A stretch of 9,068 nt of DNA, taken from assembly GCA_017939025.1 (NCBI GenBank), contig JAGBAI010000098.1, positions 1-9,068 on the forward strand, read 5' to 3'. Positions 1 through 5,865 of the stretch are shown one piece after another. Both the position numbers and the translations under genes were made by a program. How positions within the stretch are numbered: position 1 is the first letter of the stretch; the number at the start of each line of letters is the position of its first letter. The notes beneath the pieces were generated by a model. It had not been told where the DNA came from, made no database searches, and saw nothing but the letters and a program-made list of their open reading frames with translations. Origin of the DNA: Oscillospiraceae bacterium. Its GTDB lineage: Bacteria > Bacillota_A > Clostridia > Oscillospirales > Oscillospiraceae.

Positions 1-2
1 GG

Positions 3-31
3 ACACCCCTGCCCTTGGCAGGGGTGTTTTT
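3..31 (+). terminator. Hairpin with U-tract directly upstream of the YibE/F gene
   Basis: An 11-bp perfect stem (ACACCCCTGCC at 3-13, GGCAGGGGTGT at 17-27) closes a 3-nt loop and runs into five T residues (27-31), the classic form of an intrinsic terminator. It probably ends the upstream transcript, whose gene lies outside the window. The next ribosome binding site begins only 3 nt after the T-tract, so transcripts reaching the YibE/F gene must pass through this hairpin. It may therefore be an attenuator and not only a terminator. Confidence 0.85.
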
Positions 32-42
32 ATGGAGGGCAT

Positions 43-1164
43 ATGGAAAAAGAAAAACTGAGATATTATGCGCCGGTTGTGGTCTGCCTGCTGTTGATTG
101 CTTTGCTGCTGACGGTTCCAACAGGATTTGAGGATGCCGTGCAGTACCAGGAGGCGCAGCGGTGCATCGCGGAGGTCCTTTCGGTGGACAATTCTTCCAT
201 CGTGGATACGGGCCTGGTTCGCTCAGGTGAGCAGCGATGCACGGTGAGATTCACAAACGGCACATTTAAGGGGCAGACTGCAACAGCCATCAATCTGCTG
301 CAAGGCTCCCTGGAACAGGACAAGCTGTTTACGGCAGGGGACAGGGCACAGGTGGTGATCAGCTGCAACGGTGATACCATCCTCCGGGTTACTATGACCG
401 ACCATTACCGCATCCCCGGCGAGCTGCTGCTGGCGGCGGTTTTTGTGGTGTTTCTGATTCTCTTTGCCGGACGCACCGGTGTCCGGGCAATTCTCTCCTT
501 TGCATTGACGGTGCTGACAATCTGGAAAGTGCTGGTTCCTCTGTATCTGAAGGGTTATAACCCTATCTGGGTGGGACTTGCCATCAATCTGCTGTTGACC
601 ACTTTGGTGATCGCACTGGTCTATGGATTCGATAAACGGTGCGCTTCCGCAGTCAGCGGCTCCTTCCTGGGTATTCTGGTGACCATGGTGCTGGGTATGA
701 TCTTTACGGATCTGTTCAAAATCCATGGTGCAGTGATGGCTTATTCTGAAAGTCTGCTGTACGCTGGTTTCCGGCATTTGAACTTAACACAGATTTTTAT
801 GGCCTCCATTTTCCTTGGATCTTCAGGGGCGGTGATGGATCTGTCTGTGGATATTACCTCTGCGGTACATGAAGTGGTAGAAAAGAAACCCGATATTAAG
901 CCCTGGGAGGCTGTGAAGTCGGGTATGAATGTGGGGCGGGCAGCCATGGGCACCATGACAACCACGCTCCTGCTGGCCTATTCCGGTGGCTACATTGCTC
1001 TGCTGATGGTATTCATGGCCCAGGGCACTCCGGTAGAACACATTTTTAATTATAAATATGTATCCGCTGAGATCATCCATACCATCGTAGGCTCCTTTGG
1101 ACTTGTAAGTGTGGCACCCTTTACGGCCTTGTGCGCAGGTTTCATGCTGACTAAGAAAAAGTGA
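43..1164 (+). CDS. YibE/F family integral membrane protein
   Basis: This 373-residue protein resembles the YibE/F family, multi-pass membrane proteins of unsettled function that are common in Bacillota. It has an N-terminal membrane segment (about residues 9-25), then a soluble extracytoplasmic-type domain of about 95 residues (27-122), then a cluster of hydrophobic helices from about 126 to 368. The stretch GSSGAVMDLSVDITSAVHEV (259-278) matches the most conserved block of the family. The length is normal for a single-chain YibE/F protein. ATG 43 is preceded by GGAGGG (34-39) with an unusually short 3-nt spacing. No Pho box is visible, and the gene is separated from the phosphate genes by a hairpin at 1169-1198, so it is probably a neighbour and not a member of the Pho regulon. 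The family call is from recall of the conserved block and topology. No substrate can be inferred. Confidence 0.85.
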   Translation: MEKEKLRYYAPVVVCLLLIALLLTVPTGFEDAVQYQEAQRCIAEVLSVDNSSIVDTGLVRSGEQRCTVRFTNGTFKGQTATAINLLQGSLEQDKLFTAGDRAQVVISCNGDTILRVTMTDHYRIPGELLLAAVFVVFLILFAGRTGVRAILSFALTVLTIWKVLVPLYLKGYNPIWVGLAINLLLTTLVIALVYGFDKRCASAVSGSFLGILVTMVLGMIFTDLFKIHGAVMAYSESLLYAGFRHLNLTQIFMASIFLGSSGAVMDLSVDITSAVHEVVEKKPDIKPWEAVKSGMNVGRAAMGTMTTTLLLAYSGGYIALLMVFMAQGTPVEHIFNYKYVSAEIIHTIVGSFGLVSVAPFTALCAGFMLTKKK

Positions 1165-1168
1165 AATT

Positions 1169-1207
1169 GTCCGGTTGACACTTATCTGTCAACCGGACTA
1201 TACTTTT
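1169..1207 (+). terminator. Hairpin after the YibE/F gene (12-bp stem)
   Basis: GTCCGGTTGACA (1169-1180) pairs perfectly with TGTCAACCGGAC (1187-1198) around a 6-nt loop. The tail TATACTTTTC is only moderately T-rich, so this is a plausible but not ideal intrinsic terminator. The stem core is the same as in the hairpin at 3172-3203. It contains TTGACA (1175-1180), which stands 18 bp before TATACT (1199-1204), so the element could also act as a sigma-A promoter for the downstream gene. Confidence 0.7.
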
Positions 1208-1256
1208 CACTCGAACAACGCCAAGGTCCCGCATAAATTTAAATTGATGCACGTTG

Positions 1257-1323
1257 CTTTACAAATACTTTGAAATAGTTTTACCTTTCGTTGGTTTCAG
1301 ATTTTACAATTTCCTGCTATCCT
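1257..1323 (+). promoter_or_regulatory. Pho-box promoter of the choice-of-anchor I gene
   Basis: The core is TTTTAC (1279-1284), a weak middle repeat TTGGTTT (1291-1297) and GATTTTACAAT (1300-1310, TTTTACA at 1302-1308), spaced 12 and 11 bp. Further repeats lie upstream in 11-bp steps: CTTTGAA (1268-1274, weak) and CTTTACA (1257-1263). A -10-like TATCCT (1318-1323) starts exactly 9 bp after the last repeat, as at the promoters near 3272 and 4039. Direct TTTTACA-type repeats about 11 bp apart are the known form of Gram-positive PhoP sites. Transcription would start near 1330, giving a leader of about 36 nt. Of the three boxes in the window, this one has the weakest -10 and middle repeat. Confidence 0.72.
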
Positions 1324-1365
1324 AATGCTGTGGTTATTCCATGAATCATTAGAAAGGTGACTTTT

Positions 1366-3168
1366 ATGAAAAACACAAAACGCATGATTTCTGCGGCTAT
1401 GGCTCTGGTGCTCTGTCTGATGCTGATGCCCGCAGGTATTGTAAGTGCCGCTGAAGTACAGACTGGCGGCTATGAGAACGGAAACGGCCTGGATCTGAAT
1501 AAGATCGGTTCCTATATTTCCGGTATTTCCAACCCCGACGGCGGTGTTGCCGAGATCGTATCCTACGATGCGGTAGAAAACAAAGCCTGGGTGGTTAACG
1601 GTGCCACTGGTATGCTGGACATTCTGGACCTGAACAATATGGAGGATGGAGCAATCTCCGCAACCTCTCTGGATATCAAGGCTCTGGCCGCGGAGGTAAA
1701 TCCCGGATTCTTCTACGGTGATATGACTTCTGTGTCTGTCTGTGCGGATCTGAGGCTTGTGGCTGTTGCTTTGCAGGCAGAGGATTATGATGCAGCAGGC
1801 TATGTTGGTATTCTGAATACCGATGGCGAAATGCTTGCCATGATCGAAGCTGGTTTTCAGCCCGATATGGTGACCTTCACTCCCGACGGCACCAAAATTC
1901 TGGTTGCCAACGAGGGCGAACCTCGGAACGGCTATGGCGAGGGCATTACCGATCCTGCCGGTTCGGTTACAATCATTTGGCTGAACTCTGAAGATCCTGC
2001 TTCCAGCAGTCACAAGAACATTGGCTTTGAAGAGTTTGATGAGAAGCGTGAGGAACTGGTCGCAAGCGGCGTCATACTGACCAAGGGCAATCTGCCCTCT
2101 GCGGATCTGGAGCCGGAGTACATTGCCTGCGACAACAATACTGCATATATTACCCTACAGGAAGCCAATGCTGTGGCCATCCTGGATCTGGTCAGCGGTA
2201 CCTACCGCGGTGTGTACAGCCTGGGCTATCAGGATCTGAGCCTAGAAGAAAACGCACTGGATCTGATTGAGGACGGTGCTTATTCCTCCAACACCTATCC
2301 CGATGCTGTGGCAGCTTACATGCCTGATGGCATCTCTATGTATGAATCCAATGGTAAGACCTATCTGGTCACCGCCAACGAAGGCGATGCCCGGGAATGG
2401 GGTGACGAGGAAGCAGACACCGAGTTCTGCAACGAGATCAAGGAAACTCTGATTGCGGCGGATGGTACGGAAGCCGAAAAGGTCCGCGTCATTGATCCGG
2501 AAGTGACCGATGGCCTGCCTGAGGGCAAAGCTGTGCTGTTCAGCAGCCGCTCTTTCTCAATCTTCCGTGTGGATGAAAATGGCCTGACGCAGGTGTTTGA
2601 CAGCGGCAAGGACTTCGAGGAGCTGTCAAACAAGTACATCCCTGAATATTTCAACTGCTCCAACGATGACAATGAATACGACAGCCGCTCACCCAAGAAA
2701 GGCCCGGAGCCTGAGAGCGTCACCGTCGGCACGGTTGGTAATGACCTCTATGCCTTTATCGCACTGGAACGCATTGGCGGTATCATGGCCTACAAGATCG
2801 ATGTAGCGGGTGAGACGGCAACCTTTGTCAACTACATCAATACCCGTGACTTCTCAGAAGATCCCGGTGAAGCGGAGCCTTACCTGACCTCTGATGTGGC
2901 TCCTGAGGGTTTGTGCTTTATCCCTGAGAGCGGCATTTTGTTGGCTGCTTTTGAGGTCAGCGGCACGGTCAGCGCATACAGCGTTGGCGCCGCTGAGACT
3001 TCCGAACCAGAACCCACTGCACCTGAAACAACTGCGCCCCAGGTGACTGAGTCCACTGTAAGCAGTACCGTGAACGCTGCGGAATCTGCCAATACTTGGG
3101 TGGCTATCCTTGCGGTTATTGTAGTTGCGATTGCTGCGGTTGTCTTTGTGCTGACCAAAAGAGAGTAA
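1366..3168 (+). CDS. Secreted, C-terminally anchored choice-of-anchor I family protein
   Basis: This 600-residue exported protein has a signal peptide (charged MKNTKR, hydrophobic core 8-25, cleavage expected near A28/A29). A long beta-propeller-like domain (about 35-540) follows, then an acidic Pro/Thr/Ser-rich stalk (about 543-577) and a C-terminal membrane helix (578-596) ending in TKRE. Motifs typical of the choice-of-anchor I family are VANEGEPR (180-187), DLEPEYIA (247-254), TANEGDAREW (336-345), KKGPEPES (444-451) and VAPEGL (511-516). Such proteins are often found with or fused to extracellular phosphatases or nucleases, but their own activity is not established. ATG 1366 is chosen because AAAGGTG (1353-1359) lies 6 nt upstream; the GTG at 1357 falls inside that ribosome binding site. 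The gene is monocistronic between two hairpins and has a Pho box, which suggests a surface role in phosphate acquisition (inference). Confidence 0.82.
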   Translation: MKNTKRMISAAMALVLCLMLMPAGIVSAAEVQTGGYENGNGLDLNKIGSYISGISNPDGGVAEIVSYDAVENKAWVVNGATGMLDILDLNNMEDGAISATSLDIKALAAEVNPGFFYGDMTSVSVCADLRLVAVALQAEDYDAAGYVGILNTDGEMLAMIEAGFQPDMVTFTPDGTKILVANEGEPRNGYGEGITDPAGSVTIIWLNSEDPASSSHKNIGFEEFDEKREELVASGVILTKGNLPSADLEPEYIACDNNTAYITLQEANAVAILDLVSGTYRGVYSLGYQDLSLEENALDLIEDGAYSSNTYPDAVAAYMPDGISMYESNGKTYLVTANEGDAREWGDEEADTEFCNEIKETLIAADGTEAEKVRVIDPEVTDGLPEGKAVLFSSRSFSIFRVDENGLTQVFDSGKDFEELSNKYIPEYFNCSNDDNEYDSRSPKKGPEPESVTVGTVGNDLYAFIALERIGGIMAYKIDVAGETATFVNYINTRDFSEDPGEAEPYLTSDVAPEGLCFIPESGILLAAFEVSGTVSAYSVGAAETSEPEPTAPETTAPQVTESTVSSTVNAAESANTWVAILAVIVVAIAAVVFVLTKRE

Positions 3169-3171
3169 ATC

Positions 3172-3205
3172 AATCCGGTTGACACCCCTATGTCAACCGG
3201 ATTTT
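3172..3205 (+). terminator. Intrinsic terminator after the choice-of-anchor I gene
   Basis: AATCCGGTTGACA (3172-3184) pairs perfectly with TGTCAACCGGATT (3191-3203) around the loop CCCCTA, giving a 13-bp stem ending in TTTT (3202-3205). It lies 3 nt after the stop codon. The 11-nt arm TCCGGTTGACA is identical to that of the hairpin at 1169-1198, while loops and tails differ. Confidence 0.8.
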
Positions 3206-3221
3206 ACATTACAGCGGGAAA

Positions 3222-3277
3222 ATATACATACATTTTACTATGGCTGACTTTTGGATTTTACAATCTGTTTTTACAAT
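3222..3277 (+). promoter_or_regulatory. Pho-box promoter of the degenerate response regulator gene
   Basis: Four phased repeats are visible: ATATACA (3222-3228), TTTTACT (3233-3239), TGACTTT (3245-3251) and TTTTACA (3256-3262), with start-to-start steps of 11, 12 and 11 bp. The -10 element TACAAT (3272-3277, one mismatch to TATAAT) begins 9 bp after the last repeat. What looks like an extra TTTTACA at 3269-3275 overlaps this -10 and breaks the 11-bp phase, so it is read as part of the -10. The start site would be near 3284, leaving a leader of about 27 nt before ATG 3311. Confidence 0.78.
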
Positions 3278-3310
3278 ATAGGTGTATCCCAAAGCAAAGG
3301 AGTTGAAACC

Positions 3311-3985
3311 ATGATCTGGTGCGTCGATCACGATGCGCAGCGGAGAAACCTGGAAATACACGCATTGCGCTGTGTGGGGATGGATGCGAAAGGTTATGAT
3401 AGCGCCGATTCCTTTTGGAAAGACCTTCAAAAAGAATGCCCGGAGCTGATCCTGATGGATGCTGCATTACCGGGGGTAGATCCCCTTGTGTTGATCAAAC
3501 GGATTCGCCAGTCCAGCGTGGCAGGTTCGATTCCGGTTATCATGCAGGCGCAAAGCTCCAATGAACTGGATGTGATTCGCTGTCTGGACTCCGGTGCGGA
3601 TGACTGCCTGGGAAATCCCTTCGGTATGATGGAAATGGTATCCCGGGTCAAAGCAGTCCTCAGACGGGTACAGCGGACACCCATCGAGAATGTTTATAAA
3701 GCAGATGGGATAAGCCTTTCCCTGAAGGAACGGCAGGTAAAGGTTGATCAGGAACCAATCCAACTTTCTTATAAAGAGTTTGAGTTGCTGAAGGTTTTTA
3801 TGGAACATCCCGGTGAGGTTTTTACGCGCCAATGGCTGTACGAGCGAATTTGGAATGGTACCTACAGCGAGAAAAACAGAACTGTAGATATCCACGTGCA
3901 GACACTTCGCAAGAAGCTGGGAACATGCGGCAGCCTGATTGAATCTGTGAAATATATCGGATACAGAATGAAAAAGGTGCCGTAA
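3311..3985 (+). CDS. OmpR/PhoB-type regulator with a degenerate receiver domain
   Basis: This 224-residue protein has a receiver domain (about 1-118) and a winged-helix DNA-binding domain (about 128-220). It aligns without gaps to the regulator at 8300-8980, including an identical PFGMMEMVSRVKAVLRR block (103-119). The phospho-acceptor D50 is kept. However, the acidic-pocket residue is H7 (D7 in the paralogue), the switch Thr is A80 (T80) and the conserved Lys is N102 (K102). Normal phosphorylation switching is therefore doubtful, and it may be a constitutive or phosphorylation-independent regulator. The recognition-helix region RTVDIHVQTLRKKL (190-203) is close to the paralogue's, but R197 is replaced by Q. 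ATG 3311 is chosen because AGGAG (3298-3302) lies 8 nt upstream; the in-frame TTG at 3251 lies inside the Pho box, upstream of the predicted transcript start. No partner kinase adjoins it, and the pstS Pho box begins 3 nt after its stop codon. Confidence 0.88.
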   Translation: MIWCVDHDAQRRNLEIHALRCVGMDAKGYDSADSFWKDLQKECPELILMDAALPGVDPLVLIKRIRQSSVAGSIPVIMQAQSSNELDVIRCLDSGADDCLGNPFGMMEMVSRVKAVLRRVQRTPIENVYKADGISLSLKERQVKVDQEPIQLSYKEFELLKVFMEHPGEVFTRQWLYERIWNGTYSEKNRTVDIHVQTLRKKLGTCGSLIESVKYIGYRMKKVP

Positions 3986-3988
3986 AGA

Positions 3989-4044
3989 TTTGACAAGCAT
4001 TTTACACACCTTGTCTTTCGGATTTTACATACGAACAGTATGAT
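3989..4044 (+). promoter_or_regulatory. Pho-box promoter of the pst operon
   Basis: This is the clearest of the three boxes: TTTGACA (3989-3995), TTTTACA (4000-4006), TGTCTTT (4012-4018) and TTTTACA (4023-4029), in steps of 11, 12 and 11 bp. The -10 TATGAT (4039-4044) starts 9 bp downstream of the last repeat. Transcription would start near 4051, leaving a leader of about 53 nt. The box starts 3 nt after the stop codon of the preceding regulator gene and no terminator lies between them, so some pst transcription may also come by readthrough from the 3222-3277 promoter. Confidence 0.82.
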
Positions 4045-4103
4045 GAAGTCATAAAGGATGCAAATCCCAAATACAATATGAATTCTAAAAGGAGAAATTA
4101 CTT

Positions 4104-4913
4104 ATGAAGAAAATTATCTGCATTGCTCTGGCCGCAGTTATGGCTCTGAGCCTGGCCGCTTGCGGCGGCAACAACGGTCTGTCCGGCAAGGTTGCTACTG
4201 ATGGCTCTACCTCTATGGAGAAGGTCATCGGCGCTCTGAAGGAAACCTTCGAGGGTGAGAACGCTGGCGTTGAAGTTACTTACAACCCCACCGGCTCTGG
4301 TTCCGGCATCAAGGCTGTTCAGGAAGGCCGCTGCGACATTGGCCTGTCCTCCCGTGCGCTGAAGGCAGAAGAGAAGGAGCAGGGCCTGGTCGGCACCGTT
4401 CTGGCCTACGACGGCATCGCTGTGATTGTTAACCCTGAGAACACTGTGGAAGATCTGACTGTTGAGCAGATTGCTGCCATCTACAAGGGTGAGATCACCA
4501 ACTGGTCCGAGGTCGGCGGCATTGACGCTGAGATCGTCCTGATCGGCCGTGAGGCTGGTTCCGGTACCCGCAGCGGTTTCGAAGAGATCGTCGGTGTTGA
4601 GGACCTGTGCCAGTACCGTCAGGAGCTGACCTCCACCGGCGACGTTATCACCGCTGTTTCCCAGAACCCCGGCGCCATTGGTTACGCTTCCCTGGCTTCT
4701 GTGAAGGATACGGTTAAGGCCATTAAGGTTGGCGGCGTTGCTCCCTCTGATGAGACCGTCAAGGATGAGACCTATGCCATCCAGCGTCCCTTCGTTCTGG
4801 TTACCAAGGAAGGTACCGCGCTGACCGAGACTGCTCAGGCATTCTTCGACTTCATCACATCCGAAGCTGCCCGCGAGGTTATCTCCGCAGCCGGTGTTGT
4901 CCCCGCTAACTAA
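4104..4913 (+). CDS. pstS: PstS, phosphate-binding lipoprotein of the Pst importer
   Basis: PstS captures inorganic phosphate outside the membrane and delivers it to the PstCA channel. The 269-residue protein has a lipoprotein signal peptide with lipobox LAAC (17-20), C20 being the lipidated residue; this fits a Gram-positive cell where the protein is tethered to the membrane. The periplasmic-binding-protein fold carries the expected phosphate-contact segments: DGSTSM (33-38), TGSGSG (63-68), DIGLSSR (78-84) and REAGSGTR (149-156). AAGGAG (4089-4094) lies 9 nt before ATG 4104. Codon choice is strongly biased (almost every Lys is AAG, with much GGC/GGT and CTG), more so than in the flanking genes, as expected for the abundant member of the operon. 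It is first in the pst operon behind a strong Pho box, and a stable hairpin follows its stop codon. Confidence 0.97.
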   Translation: MKKIICIALAAVMALSLAACGGNNGLSGKVATDGSTSMEKVIGALKETFEGENAGVEVTYNPTGSGSGIKAVQEGRCDIGLSSRALKAEEKEQGLVGTVLAYDGIAVIVNPENTVEDLTVEQIAAIYKGEITNWSEVGGIDAEIVLIGREAGSGTRSGFEEIVGVEDLCQYRQELTSTGDVITAVSQNPGAIGYASLASVKDTVKAIKVGGVAPSDETVKDETYAIQRPFVLVTKEGTALTETAQAFFDFITSEAAREVISAAGVVPAN

Positions 4914-4926
4914 TCAAAAATCACCA

Positions 4927-4948
4927 GGCCCCCTCGAAAGAGGGGGCC
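4927..4948 (+). other. GAAA-tetraloop hairpin between pstS and pstC, no U-tract
   Basis: GGCCCCCTC (4927-4935) pairs perfectly with GAGGGGGCC (4940-4948) around a GAAA tetraloop closed by a C-G pair, a very stable RNA form. The following bases (AAATACAAAACAGG) contain no T-run, so it is a poor intrinsic terminator for the + strand. Its place after the pstS stop codon suggests an mRNA 3'-end stabiliser or partial attenuator that keeps PstS more abundant than the membrane subunits. This is inferred from the known behaviour of binding-protein operons. Confidence 0.75.
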
Positions 4949-4995
4949 AAATACAAAACAGGATTGTAAAATCTATGTTTGGAATGTGAGCGTTT

Positions 4996-5865
4996 ATGAA
5001 AAAGAAAAGTAATTTACTCGAACATATCGTCCACGGCATCTTCTTAATTCTTGGCCTGATCACTGTGGCTTGTGTGCTGGTCATTACAGTATACCTGGTC
5101 GTTTCAGGCATCCCCGCTATTAAGGAAATCGGCTTAATTGACTTTCTCTTTGGCGAAAAATGGGCTTCCACGGCGGCGGAGCCTACCTATGGCATCCTAC
5201 CGTTTATCCTTACCAGCGTCTATGGTACGGCAGGTGCAATTCTTATCGGTGTTCCTATCGGTTTTCTGACAGCAGTATATCTGGCAAAGGCGGCACCTAA
5301 GAAGGTCAAGGAAATTGTGGGACAGGCCGTGTCCATGCTGGCGGGTATCCCGTCGGTTGTTTATGGCCTTGTGGGCATGATGGTGCTGGTCCCCGGTATC
5401 CGCAAGATTTTTCATGTGCCTGATGGTGCCAGCCTGCTGGCTTCTATCATCGTGCTGGCCATTATGATTCTGCCCTCTATCATTAAAATGTCTGTTACCG
5501 CCTTGGAGGCGGTTCCCAAGGATTATGAGGATGCTTCCCTGGCTCTGGGAGCAACCCCCGAAGAAACCTGGTTCCGGGTTTCCGTTCCCGCAGCCAAGAG
5601 CGGCATTGCCGCCGCTGTGGTTCTGGGTGTGGGCCGTGCCATTGGCGAAGCTATGGCGGTTATGATGGTTGCGGGCAACGCAGCCAATATGCCCAACTCC
5701 CTGTTCCAGTCCGTCCGCTTCCTGACCACCGCTGTGGCTTCCGAAATGTCCTACTCCAGCGGCCTTCAGCGGCAGGCACTGTTCTCCATCGCACTGGTGC
5801 TGTTCCTGTTCATCATGCTGATCAATGCGGCGCTGAACTTCTTCCTGAAGGGAGAAAAGAAATGA
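4996..5865 (+). CDS. pstC: PstC, phosphate ABC transporter permease
   Basis: PstC forms half of the transmembrane phosphate channel with PstA. The 289-residue protein has a first membrane segment at about 12-37, a short extracytoplasmic loop, and a transporter permease domain of five further helices (about 66-283). Diagnostic stretches are AGIPSVVYGLVG (116-127), the EAA loop that docks to PstB (about 170-200, with EAVPKDYEDASLALGATP), and GRAIGEAMAV (213-222) with the Arg/Glu pair conserved in Pst permeases. The ribosome binding site is weak (at best GTGAG, 4986-4990), which with the upstream hairpin should keep expression below that of PstS. The TGA stop overlaps the ATG of the small ORF at 5862, and AAGGGAG near the 3' end of pstC serves that ORF. 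Confidence 0.97.
   Translation: MKKKSNLLEHIVHGIFLILGLITVACVLVITVYLVVSGIPAIKEIGLIDFLFGEKWASTAAEPTYGILPFILTSVYGTAGAILIGVPIGFLTAVYLAKAAPKKVKEIVGQAVSMLAGIPSVVYGLVGMMVLVPGIRKIFHVPDGASLLASIIVLAIMILPSIIKMSVTALEAVPKDYEDASLALGATPEETWFRVSVPAAKSGIAAAVVLGVGRAIGEAMAVMMVAGNAANMPNSLFQSVRFLTTAVASEMSYSSGLQRQALFSIALVLFLFIMLINAALNFFLKGEKK

Noticed and set aside
1357..1365. GTG start for the choice-of-anchor I protein
   Set aside because: The GTG is part of the ribosome binding site AAAGGTG that serves ATG 1366; starting there would leave it without a site.
3269..3275. A fifth Pho repeat TTTTACA at the regulator promoter
   Set aside because: It is 13 bp from the preceding repeat, out of phase, and coincides with the TACAAT -10 at the same 9-bp distance seen in the other two promoters.
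3251..3310. TTG start for the degenerate regulator adding 20 residues
   Set aside because: The TTG lies within the Pho box, upstream of the -10 at 3272-3277 and of the predicted transcript start; ATG 3311 has AGGAG 8 nt upstream and matches the paralogue.
4927..4948. Ordinary intrinsic terminator after pstS
   Set aside because: No T-run follows the stem on the + strand, and pstCAB-phoU have no other convincing promoter, so full termination here is unlikely.
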